In this document: piece after piece, positions 10,319-20,256 of the stretch
How the letters are laid out: every line of letters starts with the position of its first letter
Position numbering within the stretch: the stretch's first letter is position 1
From: Chara braunii
Taxonomy: Eukaryota; Streptophyta; Charophyceae; Charales; Characeae
Assembly: GCA_003427395.1 (NCBI GenBank)
Contig: BFEA01000019.1
Coordinates: 4,677,195-4,711,117 of the forward strand
Length of the DNA: 33,923 nucleotides
Direction: 5' to 3'
Position numbers and translations under genes: made by a program
Notes under the pieces: generated by a model
Told to the model about the DNA's origin: nothing
Databases searched by the model: none
Seen by the model: the letters and a program-made list of their open reading frames with translations, nothing else

Positions 10319-10811
10319 ATTCGACTTAGGCCATCTGCCGTATTCTTCTCAGTCGGAATCTTTTCCAAGACAAAATCAAAGGTCCAAATGAAGGTTATCC
10401 ATTTGCTCACTGTTGGATTCACTTGTTGGTGTTTTTTAATTGCACCAATCACAGCAGATGCATCAGTTCTGAGAATGAATCTCCTTCCAAGGACTGAGTG
10501 TCTGGAGCACCTAGACAGTGGATAATGACCAACAGCTCTTTCCGGAACTGGCTATAACTAATTTCTGTGGAGTTAAGAGTCCTGCTCTCAAATCTCAGGG
10601 GTCTTTCTCTCCCATTCTCATCTTTCTGTATGAGTACACCACCCAGGGCAACCGGTCCTCCATCTACCTCAATGATGAAGGGTCTACCCCTTTCATCATC
10701 GTAGTAAGGCACTCCTAACACTACACCATCATCTTTTAATTTTTCCTGCAGAGTTTCCGCAGCAGTCTGTCTTTTCTCAGTCCAAGATAAGTCAGCCCCT
10801 TGTCTCACCAT
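10300..10811 (-). pseudogene. Ribonuclease H domain, frameshifted
   Basis: RNase H degrades the RNA strand of the RNA-DNA hybrid during reverse transcription. The first catalytic Asp is in PFIIEVDGGPVALGG and the Glu is in SQFRKELLVIIHCL. A frameshift near 10520 precedes the third Asp motif, RRFILRTDASAV, which lies in the other frame together with the end motif NTADGLSRI at about 10320. The domain is therefore complete in content but split across two frames. It continues directly from the reverse transcriptase in the same frame. Confidence 0.88.
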
Positions 10812-11990
10812 TTCCTTCAGAGGTTCTGCAAGGGTAGCAAAATGAGGTATGAAAATCCTTCAGAACCCACAGACACCCAAGAAGGTACTGACATCCGTCA
10901 CCCGCTTGAGGGGCAGAGACCAGTTCAAAATTTTGTCTATCTTCTTGGGGTCAGGGCTCCTACCCTTGGAGAAACATCTGAAGCCTAGAATGGTGACCTC
11001 TGCTTGGAAGAGAAGTGACTTTGGTCCACTGACAGTCAAATTATACTTCCGAAGTCTCTCTAGGACCAGCTTTACGTCTTCAGCATGCTCCTAGACAAAC
11101 TTTCTGACGTCATCCCCAACCAAAGTCTCATCTCGTACCATAGGTCCCTTCACAGGATTATCATCAATATAAAGACTAGTTATCTCAGGTGAGATGTCCT
11201 GCATGATTTTAATCATATCCCTTTGAACCACTACCACACCATTAGTCCAGCCTTGATGCACCACACACATTTGAATGAGGCCACTTAGCGTGTGCATGAC
11301 AGTCATTGGTCGACTAGTGAGATCTATGAGAAACTGATCATAGCCAGAATATAAATCAATTAAAGAATAAATGCATCGACCAGCAAAGCATTCAGAAATG
11401 AGATCAGCATTAGGGAGGCTGCATGCATCACGTATCGTTACTGAGTTGAGCTTCTGAAGATTTTGTACCCATCTCAGTCCACCCCTTGGTTTCCAAAAGC
11501 AAAACCAGTGGTTAGCATACGTTTCATCAGCAGGTTCAGCAACATTGGAGACAATTTTTTTATCAAGGTACTTTACTACTTCTACGTCTTCTTTCAGGGC
11601 ATACTTGGTTGGTCTGTCATTCCATGAGATATGATCAACTGTCCAGATTTTTGCCATCTTAATCATATTTACATCCAACCGCCCTCTTTCCTCATCATTA
11701 AAGGAGAATGCACCAGAAAACTCTTGACACACTTTGAAGATATATTCCTTCTCTTTAGGTAGAATAAATTGATCAGAGTCTATCTTCATCGTGTCAAATC
11801 TTTCCCTGGCGACTTTATTCCCCAATTCAACAGATTCCCGTAATGCTTCAATAATCCTCCTTTCTTTTTCCAGTGCCTCGTCATAATTCTTTTCTATTAG
11901 AACTGTCACCGGGTTTTTCTTCACCCCTTTGGCCTTGTATTTTCTTTTTGACCCAATGACTATTTTCCTAAAAAATGATGGGTTACACAA
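10812..11990 (-). pseudogene. Reverse transcriptase with two in-frame stop codons
   Basis: RNA-dependent DNA polymerase of the element. In order: the FCFWKPRGGLRWVQNLQKLN fingers region, LPNADLISECFAGR, the first catalytic Asp in SLIDLYSGYDQ, HQGWTNGVVVVQRD, and the catalytic YIDD box in SLYIDDNPVKGP. Then come TVSGPKSLLFQAEVTILGF and a connection segment with FLGVCGF and PHFATLAEPLKEMV. The frame is open from 11990 except for TAG at about 11082-11084 (after KFV) and TGA at about 10862-10864 (after VCGF). It runs on into RNase H. The N-terminal 100 residues are charged and helical. All key catalytic aspartates remain, so the stops look recent relative to the domain. Confidence 0.93.
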
Positions 11991-12043
11991 ACTTTAATTT
12001 CATTTTTTCACCCTTGGTAGTCTCAACAGCCTTCTTAAATGCC

Positions 12044-12238
12044 TCAATCTTCCCGTCTCCGTCTTTGAGTTTGCCAAGAGTCTTCATCATCTTTGAAATC
12101 ATTGATATCAACTGAAACTTTCTCTTTAAATTTATATTTGTCTTTCCCTTTTCTTTTTCTTATCCTCTTAGCTGACTCTTCTCTTCTAATTGAGTTGGCT
12201 GATATTTTGTGCTTGTGATGATAAGTTGGACAAGTCAT
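12044..12238 (-). pseudogene. Lysine-rich linker between protease and reverse transcriptase
   Basis: A short basic frame (RKRKGKDKYKFKEKVSVDI) fills the space between protease and reverse transcriptase. It continues in a second frame (DGKIEAFKKAVETTKGEK) to about 12000 before the reverse transcriptase frame starts. It is probably part of the original polyprotein, now frame-shifted. No domain is recognised. Confidence 0.5.
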
Positions 12239-12246
12239 GAAGGTCT

Positions 12247-13244
12247 CTAGGATGACTCTTCATGACTGAAGAACTGGACAGTCTCCATCCTGTGTAAGAA
12301 CGGAGTGCCCAGAATACAGTCATGGTCCAAGTCTGGTATCACAAATCCCAATAGATCGGTTGTCATCATCCCAACTCTGATACGTAAATTGTCAATAAAT
12401 CCTGCCACAAAGAACTCTCCAGCAATGTTGCTTAGTGTTTGCCTCGCAAACCTATCAATAGTCAAGTCACAGACTTCCATTGCCTTTTGAGAGATAACTA
12501 TCATCTCTGCCCCAGAATCCACTAAGGCTCGAATTTTCACCTGATTAATATAGATCGTTAAATAGCCACAACCCATAGTTGCGAATCTCATTTTACATCC
12601 GGGCAAGGTCCTGTTAACCTGACTAGGAAAGACTAATCCCAAGTAATTAACTTCCATTCTTTTCTTCTCAATTAATGTCTTCAATTCCTCTCTCAACTTC
12701 GGTGCTAGTGTCATTGCCACCTTGAAAGACAAGGTCACTTCTGTTTCTTCCAACATCTTAGTAATTACATCTGTAATTATGGTTCCATCCTCTAATTCAC
12801 TCTTGAGAATAAATTTTCTCTTCTTCCCTTGTTCATTTATCTTGGGCAAAAGTTTTGGTTCTTGATCATCAAGGATTTCAATCAGACCCTCCTCGGTTTT
12901 TCTTCTTGTCTTCTCTTCTATCATTTGAGGCGTTAAATGTGCATGAACGTTCCTCACTTCCCCAATCACTGTGTCCGGTTCCGTAATGAGTTCTGATGGT
13001 AATTCACCTTCAAATGACATCATGTTGGCCGAACAAGCAGGCTTGCCAGGAGAGAGTGCTGCTAACACAGAAAAATCTGGGAAGTAGAATTCTCTCCTTA
13101 CGAAAGCTCGCTTGGAGTGATCTCATCAGACACGTTTTCCACTAAAGTGAGAGACCTTAGGGGCAACTCAATCATGGTGAGAGAATCATCAGGCTCTTGT
13201 ATGAGTCCCTTGAGCAGTTCGCCTATGAAAGTGTGAACATTCAT
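12247..13244 (-). pseudogene. Retroviral-type aspartic protease with N-terminal extension
   Basis: This protease would cleave the element's own polyproteins. The active-site motif is IRALVDSGAEMIVIS (Asp-Ser-Gly), and the C-terminal flap-side motif is DHDCILGTPFL, both in their usual spacing of about 75 residues. The frame is open 13068-12247. An N-terminal part begins at an ATG at 13244 (MNVHTFIGELLKGLIQEP) and joins it through an apparent frameshift near 13110. A helical charged region between residues 60 and 150 separates the two. The product would be about 330 residues. The catalytic residues are intact. Confidence 0.87.
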
Positions 13245-13336
13245 AGTAGTTTTTCTTTTATTTTTTTCTTCATCTTTTCATCATGCTTAAAAGCAAGAAG
13301 TCTCATACCTCCAGGATGCCTGGAATCCAATTTTTT

Positions 13337-13699
13337 TCATGAACTGTCATGGACATGACCCATTGCATCCCTCTTTGCCACCCTACTTTTCACGTCATAT
13401 TCCAGTGGCTTACAATAAGTGGTAGTGTGGCCTCCTTCACCACAATAATAGCAAACAAAATTCTTCCTTGGTCGTTCGTCGTACTTCCTCCTCTCTCTGT
13501 TCCCTTTTCCACCATTCTCTCCATTCTTTCTGGATTTGGAGGACTCCCCTCTTTTGCCATAGTCATCATCATCATCCTCATCATTTTCACTTTCTGCCAT
13601 TTTCTTCCCTTTTTCGTCTGCAGCATGACTAGGAGACATATAATTGGCCATAACCTTTTGAATAATATTTTCAGCACTCAAATTGTTTTCTCTGTTCAT
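13337..13699 (-). pseudogene. Gag nucleocapsid with CCHC zinc knuckle
   Basis: A hydrophilic, Lys/Arg/Asp-rich stretch precedes a single zinc knuckle CYYCGEGGHTTTYC (spacing C-x2-C-x4-H-x4-C), the RNA-packaging motif of Gag. The frame ends 20 residues later. The upstream capsid frame ends at 13726 in another register, so at least one frame change plus a stop lies between 13700 and 13730. An acidic run (NDEDDDDDYG) near residue 40 is encoded by a TCA/TCC-type repeat on the plus strand. Confidence 0.88.
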
Positions 13700-13725
13700 A
13701 CCATTCTCAGTCTTTCAGTCTTTGG

Positions 13726-14361
13726 TCAATGTACCGATCTGATCCAGTGATCATTTCTTGCGAGATACTGTAGGTAGAGTTCTGACAATTGCAACCATTT
13801 CATCCTATCTGAGAGGGTGGTGTTGAGCTTGATTAAAAATTGTCTGTCTTTCATTGTCAGTAAAATTAGTTCGAAAAATATGACATCCCTGAGCCTCATC
13901 CAAGTACGAAATTCTTCTGGTCGTTCTGATAAAGGTATGGAGGAAAATATTGAAAGTGTCATACTTAGCTCTTCTGATGTTAAGGAGATCCTTGGTAGTA
14001 GTTGTAACATAATTTTTTCAATTTTTTTTTTCATTCTTTCTTTGACCTCTTCCCATGTAGTGACCCCGTCCATCAACTTTTGAACAACCAACCTTGAATC
14101 AGTTTCACAATAAGATAGAAAGTGCTTAAGTCGTTGTTTGTCTGTCCAGCCATAACTGAGCCCAAACAATTTATATTCATCAAATAAATCATTTACTTGA
14201 GGCATTCTGAAGCATGGAATCCTCTCATCTGGTCTCTTTGCTCTTGCGATATCAGACCCTCCTTTTATAGTGTCAACTCTCTCTACCAGTTCTCGTATAA
14301 CACTTACCAGAGCTTCCTCATTAGTCCCTGCAGAAGAACTCGGTCTCCCTCGTCCTGGCAT
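13726..14361 (-). pseudogene. Gag capsid region
   Basis: The first ATG is at 14361, giving about 211 residues. A Pro/Ser-rich N-terminus is followed by a helical region with IPCFRMPQVNDLFDEYKLF and GWTDKQRLKHFLSYC, then VTTWEEVKERMKKKIEKI. The Tyr/Trp spacing and the GWTDKQRLKHF type of motif are seen in Gag of Ty3/gypsy elements, where this part assembles the virus-like particle. It sits immediately before the zinc-knuckle frame in the expected order. The end is a premature stop. Confidence 0.78.
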
Positions 14362-14431
14362 TTCGACCACAGACTCTCCCCGATACTTTCTTCTTTTTCT
14401 CTGTCACATTTGTCCTCCCTTTTCTTATTTT

Positions 14432-14698
14432 TCAGTCCCTTACTCTTCTTGCAAGAGATACAGGTTTGTTTCTCTCTTCCCTCATTTGTTCTAGCCCTCG
14501 AGAATTCTGTACACAGAGAGTGTAGGCAATAATAGATTGGGTTGTGATCAATCGCAATGCAATCCTTCTCAGTCTCCCAATATAATCTTCAATCAGTTCT
14601 CTTTCATCATCCTTACTCAATCTTCTATTATATCTTTTTACAATTCCCCGGATCATAAAGTATCGCGTCAAGTCTATGATCTCATAATCAAATTGCAT
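14432..14698 (-). pseudogene. Helical open frame upstream of gag, copy 2 of a short module
   Basis: An 88-codon frame, charged and helix-forming. The part RRLSKDDERELIEDYIGR, followed by LRRIALRLITTQS, resembles the neighbouring frame at 14810-14992 (RKLSTLDELNFLQSFLDQ, then MKDSALRVVADQT). This points to an internal duplication with a spacing of about 300 bp. It is on the same strand as gag but separated by stops. Function unknown. It may be part of the same decayed protein as the 15.0-16.9 kb modules. Confidence 0.4.
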
Positions 14699-14809
14699 TG
14701 CTTACAGCTCGTTGCTGATTCTTCTGGCAAGAAAGACTCATTCTCTAGAAGAGTGGTATGATATTCTTTCAACAGTCCCCACTTTCACCGCCTTTAATAA
14801 ATAGTTGAT

Positions 14810-14992
14810 CTAAGTCTGGTCAGCGACAACTCTCAGGGCAGAATCTTTCATCTGATCAAGGAAAGATTGTAAGAAATTAAGTTCATCTAAGGTAGAGAGT
14901 TTCCTGTCAGAAATCCGAAGAATTCTTTTTATCTTGACTATTCTTTCTTCCATCACAATCCCAAATGTTAGCTGCTCAACCAAACTGGGCAT
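14810..14992 (-). pseudogene. Helical open frame upstream of gag, copy 1 of a short module
   Basis: A 60-codon frame starting at an ATG (MPSLVEQLTFGIVMEER) and containing the helical stretch matched by the frame at 14432-14698. It lies right after the last of the repeated modules described at 15000-16876, on the same strand, with no recognisable domain. Confidence 0.35.
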
Positions 14993-14999
14993 CGTTAAC

Positions 15000-16876
15000 C
15001 ATCATAGACAATATCTGAAAGATAAATCTCAGAATGAACATAATCAGGAATCTCAAATCTGTACTGAAAAACAGGGATTTTATCATCACAGTAGAGTATT
15101 TCTCTCTTACTCTACCAATCTTGGCAATAGTCTCCAGTAGAGACATTCAATCTCTTATATGCTCAAACCCATCAGCAATTGAAAATCCAGGGAGTTTCTG
15201 AAACTGACTTACTCCCACTCCCCATGTCACTTTCCTTTTCAACTTTTCTATCTATTTTTTGGTTCGTTCGAGACTGATATATGCCCCTTTCAGACACTCC
15301 AAATAGTCAACTTCCTCCTCTAGACAGGGTGAGGCGTAAACCCTCACGTCTAGACTACCAGAGATCAAGAATTTGACCACAGGAATGTGAAATATTATAT
15401 GTCCTCGTCCACAAATCTCATGTCTCAGAATTACAGAGGGATTATCATACCTTGTTACCTCATAAAGTTTGCCCTTCACAGTAGTTATTCTTGCTACTGA
15501 GAGTATTCTTCTTGAGCCCTCTTCACCTTCCATACAAAATTTATCATGGCTGACCAATTGTCCCTTGAAAAGGTAAACCCTTCAACAGGAGGAGATGGTA
15601 TCCCAATGAAAGGTCTAACATAAGTACTCCAAGAGAAACTTTCCCCTTCTCGTTCTAACCTCCTTTTCTCATCATGCACAATGTTCGATGCTTGCAAAGA
15701 GCATGAACCTTTTCTACATTCTTCAAATCTTTGTCTTGGTACATAAATCCCAACATCATACTTATCAAGATCAATAAATTAACAGGTAAGAACATACACA
15801 CTGTCCTGCTCTCGTTCTGGATTCTTAAGTGCCTCATATCGCACGATCCCATATGGAATCACTGCTCTCCTCGTTATAGAATTAAGAGAATTTTATAACT
15901 TATCTGATTCAACTTTACTCAACCTCCCATGTCCTCTTACCTGTCTAAACCAGGGCATCTCTCTTGGAGGTACGTAGAGCTGGCTCATTTGGCTCTTTGG
16001 TCTCTTTCCACTTTAAGAGCAAGCTCAACCACAGAAGACCAACTATCTCTTGACAAATTAATATCAGGTAAGGGAGGAGCTGAAAATCCCTCAAAGACGG
16101 TAAATCGGGTAGATCCAGTGAAACATTTATTTTTCTTCTCAAGTCTCTTTTTCTCTTTCAGTACAACCTCTTCAGCAAATCCTCAGTATCTCTCATATTC
16201 CGCTTCAATACTTTTTTCTTTCGGGATATAAATTCTCACATCATACATATCCAGGTCTACAAAGTAAAATGTTTGTACATAAAATCATTCCTGCTCTCAT
16301 CCATTCTCGGTCATCTCATATCTGACAGCGTCATATGGCAACACCTCTCTCTTACTCAGGGTATTCAGTGACCTCAGGAGACACTCGACCTTCTCTTGGA
16401 TTGGGTTTGAACCTCTGCCAAATCTCAACTTCCTTTGTCTGATTTCCTCTGTTGAAGGCTCTTTAGTTCTCATGACCACCAGTTCATCTTTCCTATTTCA
16501 GTATCATGCTGATAATTGGTAGTCAGTTAGTCACATCACAGTAGCTGTCAGGAATATGAGGGATCGGAATAGTTTCATATATTACTAGCATTAGACCTTA
16601 TTCCACTCTCTTCTTCTGCTTGATTAAGTCTACTTTCTCATCATAAAGAGATTGGATTGCAATTCCCCATAACCAGTTAAAGATCTCACCATCATCACAG
16701 TCTTCATTCTTGACATAATTATGAATATTATAAATATCTCCCTCCAAGAAGCGAGTCAGCACTATGTTGATGGCTGAATTGCCAAAACGGTAGACCCAAC
16801 AATGTTCATATTGATAGGGGAATATCCCTTTAATAGTCACTTTCGAGAGTTCTTTCAATGTATCAGTAGTTAGCAT
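15000..16876 (-). pseudogene. Decayed coding region built of about five repeated protein modules
   Basis: Translating the minus strand in all frames shows the same pattern of boxes recurring every 365-485 bp, across frameshifts and stops. Box 1 is SRDxWSxxxxxxxKVxR: SRDSWSSVVELALKVER near 16060-16010, and SRDNWSAMINFVWKVKR near 15570-15520. Box 2 is a leucine-rich stretch ending VRYE: LSKREVLPYDAVRYE near 16355-16311, and ITRRAVIPYGIVRYE near 15880-15836. A weaker form, VTRYDNP, is near 15450. Box 3 is DLDxYDVxIYxP: VDLDMYDVRIYIPK near 16250-16200, and IDLDKYDVGIYVPR near 15780-15735. More diverged forms are ISGSLDVRVYASP near 15360 and FEIPDYVHSEIYLS near 15050. A more diverged copy covers 16480-16876. 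No known family is recognised. It may be an extra open frame of the adjacent retroelement or a separate gene. Confidence 0.6.
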
Positions 16877-17640
16877 TCTTGATGAAGTCTCTGAGCTTCT
16901 AACTCTTTCTTTCCCTTTTTAGTATTTCAAGGACATCATAGGCTCATAAGGCATACCTGAGATCAAGCCTGATTCTCTCAAATCAGTAATATCAATCTCA
17001 TTTTCCAGTCCAGTGTGGTACCTCACACAAGGAAAGATAAAACTCCGTTAGCAACTATGTTTTCCAAGAGAATAATGACTAAAGAAAAATTGCAAAATCA
17101 GTCTGGGAAATTCAGAAATTGTCAACAGTTCTCAAGACCTAATCAAAGCTCAAAGCTGTTTGCTAACCCAGGTTCGTTCCCAACACGAAAATTTTTCATA
17201 TCCCCAACAACAGCGTCATTTTTGTCGCATTTTTTTCTAGTCGGGCCTCTTCAGGCAAACAGAAAGCCAACAGGCTATAATGCAGGGTTTTGGATGATGT
17301 TAGCAATAAATAAAGTAAATTAAATAAAGCAAATCCATTCCTGTTGTGTGCGTCCGACTTCGAGTGAGACCCTTCAATTGTGGTCTTCACCGGTCCCCGG
17401 TCTTAGGAATCTTTTAGTTTGATTCGGAACAACAAGATTCATGTAGATGATAATCATAAAATTCTGATATGTCATACATGCATCAATTTTGCTAATTTAC
17501 TAATTTAGAGAACTGTGACAGAATCATCAGAGAAATGCAATCATCAGCAATGACAATGTAAGAAGCAAGACTAGATGATTCAATAAAAGACAAAGTTAAA
17601 TGAGGGAAGAATGAGAACTCATAATAGTCTAAGAAAGTAC
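16877..17640. other. No recognised gene
   Basis: A+T-rich sequence with a duplicated AAATAAA-like stretch near 17310-17335. If the retroelement's 5' LTR survives it should be in or near this stretch or further right. No TG...CA bounded copy of sequence left of 8.65 kb was recognised here. Confidence 0.4.
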
Positions 17641-17642
17641 AC

Positions 17643-17736
17643 ATGAATGTCGTCTGAATGTTACCTAAAAATTGTCTGAATGTCATGTGAATGTTATCCG
17701 GAAGTTGTCTGAATGTCGTCTGAATGTTCGCAGGTA
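17643..17736. repeat. Tandem repeat, period 33-34 bp, about 2.8 copies
   Basis: Copies at about 17643, 17676 and 17710 share TGAATGTC(G/A)T(C/G)TGAATGTT. Each unit itself contains two TGAATGT half-repeats, so it is a duplication of a duplication. Confidence 0.8.
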
Positions 17737-17828
17737 TATTAAATCACCAAATCGTAGATTCACACGTCATGGTACTGCAAGAAGAAGCAGCAGAACCTCA
17801 AGCGATAGTGGTTAGAGCACTGTCGAGT

Positions 17829-18116
17829 TCATGGAAGTTTTGCCCTGGCCTGTTCAACGCTTTCCAGCGATGAACCAGTACTGTGCGGCTTCCCACTTGG
17901 CTCACAGATGTAGAAAACATACTCAATAAGCTTATGATGGTTTTCTGTCCTCTCCACAACAACCTCTCTCAACAACCTCTTGTATTTTTCAATCTCGCCC
18001 ACTACCTTATCCTCCCATGCTTCCGTTTTTGTTTGATATAAGGTGCAGGTCACAACCAGGATGTCCTTGCATCCCATGTCTTTTNTCCTACCTTCACTTT
18101 CCCTTCTGGTGCGCAA
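17829..18116 (-). CDS. Unrecognised open frame (hypothetical protein fragment)
   Basis: A 95-codon frame with coding-like composition: DILVVTCTLYQTKTEAWEDK, then a helical EIEKYKRLLREVV segment and EYVFYICEPSGKP. One N at 18085 lies inside it. No domain is recognised, and no neighbour in the same frame extends it. It could be a relic of a second transposon or an isolated exon. Confidence 0.3.
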   Translation of the reverse strand: MRTRRESEGRXKDMGCKDILVVTCTLYQTKTEAWEDKVVGEIEKYKRLLREVVVERTENHHKLIEYVFYICEPSGKPHSTGSSLESVEQARAKLP

Positions 18117-18150
18117 TTACGAAGCAAAGAGAGTGTTTCTCTAAACTTCT

Positions 18151-18215
18151 TTCCCGACTAACAGTTCCTTGATATGCTGTCCCTTCCGACTAACAGTTCC
18201 TTGGTATGTAGTTCC
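18151..18215. repeat. Tandem duplication of about 33 bp
   Basis: CGACTAACAGTTCCTTG(A/G)TATG occurs at 18155 and 18187, with the flanking bases also largely shared. Two copies. Confidence 0.8.
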
Positions 18216-20115
18216 TTAAGAATGACATGACTGATTTTAGTCCACAGTACGTGCCACGAGATGCCCCTCGTGTAGTTCTCAGTACTCGAAAGGTCGCTTA
18301 GACACTCACCACATTCTTAACGCAGACGACTTTGCCTCTGTTTAGCATACAATGAGGGGTTACCAATGAAAATTACTCTTCATTTTCTCTACCGAAGTCC
18401 CTTAGTGCTGGTGAGCTCGTGTCGGAAGAAGAGTCATTGGGCTCCCCTACCCAAACAGGTACGGACGGAAGGCTCAGATTCGCCAGTTTACTAAGTGAAA
18501 ACTGGGTGTGTGGCACTGAAAACTCAGACCGGGTGGTCCTTAAAAATGAGGGGATTTGGCATGTCGGGATATTGAGACTAATAGCAATTGATGCCCTGAT
18601 CACTCTCTAAAGTTGTTGGGTGCATTCTCCCTCACACTACAAGTGAAGCATAACACATCAACAGTTCACTCGACACAGACGTAAGAGAAACAACTTGCAC
18701 ATCGACCGACACCTCACCGGGTTGCTAGGAGTTGTCCAGTGCTACTAAGATATAACTCTTTTGAAAGATTTGTCTTTATTTTGACACTACTTTGAACTCA
18801 AGAGACCAGTAATCTCACATAATCAATGCACCATACATTTGCAGTAGTCTGTGTTTAGGCAAAATAAACCCCCAAGGTAGTACAGACGGTTCTCCTCGCC
18901 GACGTTACTCCCGTCTAGGGTCGACAATGCCTGCAACGGTCCAGACCACTCGACATAGTCTTGAGATTCCGCTAACCTCAAGTATGGCTTGATTTTGGCC
19001 AGTCAACTAATAAAATAATTAAATTAAAAGAAAAAAACTTAGTTGATAATATCTCTGGGTTTTCCCTTCTTCTATACGGTCCCCGCGCTAGCAGCTTTTG
19101 AACGGGCAGCTGGGGCAGTTGATCTGTGATCGTCACACTCGGTAATAGTCAGCAAAATGTACAGTTACCGGACCACGTTGCAACCTATCCAGTGTGAGGG
19201 CCCGTTTTTCTGATCACTCTCATTACAAGAATTCAGAGCATGTGACCTGGCCGCACTCGACTCAACGGTTCAGATACCATGGTTATTCAATACCCAAGTA
19301 CCGTAACCCCGAAATATGAGCTTATTCTTTTTCAGTACTACAAACGCAGAAAATGCTCGTGTGTTAGTTGTGACGCCGCTGTGTGTAAAGTTTGTTCTAC
19401 GCTTAACAAGCTAACACGAGTCAAGACCCTGAGCACATTGAGTTACCGAGCATGAACCCCGTCCGCACTCTGCAAAAAGAGGGATCGAACGCTATTGACG
19501 TTCATGTGCGGCACAGGTGGGCCGTCAGACGCTAACCCTGTTGTCGCGCGCGGCAGTCCCACACCCAGACGTAAAGTAGTTTTTGGTGTTGGACGTCACG
19601 GTTGTGTCACGCAAGAGTTTCTTCTTGTCACTTTACTCGATACCAACTCCGACTGTGCTCGCGTGCTATACCTCTCGCGACTCCCTACGACAGGTTAGGG
19701 ATCCCGCGAGGTACAACATACCTCCACCTACGGGAGTTGTCACCATCCCTTAGTTGGGTGTATCCCTGCTGAGCCACTAACCCACATGCGAAGGCTTTTA
19801 CATGCAATCGCAGAGGTAGGCCAGCCGAGGGCGTTTTCTCGATCACCGTAGCATAGCCATACGCGCGGTAGAACGCCTTAAGACTAACCCGTATGTCGCG
19901 CCTGGAGCGCTAACTCTCCGGACCGACTATCTAATCAGGTCGACTTCTCGGACAGTCTTCTACACTTAACTAACTATGACAATGACTCAACGTTTACTTT
20001 GCTCATTCATGTGAGAAATGTCAGGGTCGACCCCCTTAGTAGTCTCTCATTCTCCCCAAACAAAAACCTAGACAAATAACTTTCCGAGCCCGATCAACTA
20101 CGATCTCATTCACAA

Positions 20116-20116
<1 letters not shown>
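18216..20116. other. No recognised gene
   Basis: About 1.9 kb of mixed-composition sequence. Open frames are all below 80 codons and show no family motifs. No RNA gene or repeat of note was seen except A+T-rich patches near 19010. Confidence 0.45.

Positions 20117-20170
<54 letters not shown>
20117..20170. repeat. (TA)n followed by (TGTA)n microsatellite
   Basis: About 21 TA units pass into three TGTA units. It lies immediately before a tRNA-like sequence. Confidence 0.95.
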
Positions 20171-20174
20171 AATC

Positions 20175-20256
20175 AGGGGAGATGACTGAGCGGTGGACCT
20201 CACTTTCACGATTGCCGTGTCTCTTTTGCCTGAATATCTCAGACGGTCCCAAATTC
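20175..20256 (+). other. Possible tRNA-derived (SINE-like) head
   Basis: GGGGAGATGACTGAGCGGTG at 20176-20195 resembles the 5' part of a tRNA-Leu/Ser, with TGACTGAGCGG close to the RNA polymerase III box A (one mismatch to TGGCNNAGCGG). About 60 nt on, GGTCCCAAATTC is a poor box B. No closed cloverleaf can be drawn, so it is not a functional tRNA gene. The position beside a microsatellite is common for SINE copies. Weak evidence. Confidence 0.25.

Larger units (their letters stand above)
8654..14361 (-). mobile_element. Decayed Ty3/gypsy-type LTR-retrotransposon (internal region)
   Basis: On the minus strand the order is gag capsid, CCHC zinc knuckle, aspartic protease, reverse transcriptase, RNase H, acidic linker, integrase and C-terminal domain. 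Integrase after RNase H defines the Ty3/gypsy (Metaviridae) order, unlike Ty1/copia. Reverse transcriptase wording (HQGWTN, YIDD followed by KGP) resembles the lineage known from fungal genomes. The copy is inactive: frames change between nearly every domain and there are in-frame TAG and TGA codons. LTRs, primer binding site and target duplication were not found, so the ends are those of the recognisable coding part only. Confidence 0.93.

Noticed and set aside
10862-11084. Alternative genetic code explaining TAG and TGA in the reverse transcriptase
   Set aside because: The same element also has several frameshifts, and both TAG and TGA occur as frame-ending codons elsewhere, so ordinary decay is enough.
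17807-17823. tRNA D-arm-like AGTGGTTAGAGCACTG
   Set aside because: It resembles a tRNA or SINE box A region, but no box B or cloverleaf follows at a usable distance.
6273-20000. LTRs, primer binding site and target duplication of the retroelement
   Set aside because: I looked for matching TG...CA bounded sequences left of 8.65 kb and right of 14.36 kb, and for a TGG-type primer site. I found no convincing pair by eye. The A+T-rich stretches near 7130, 17310 and 19010 look alike only in composition. An alignment of the two flanks would settle it.
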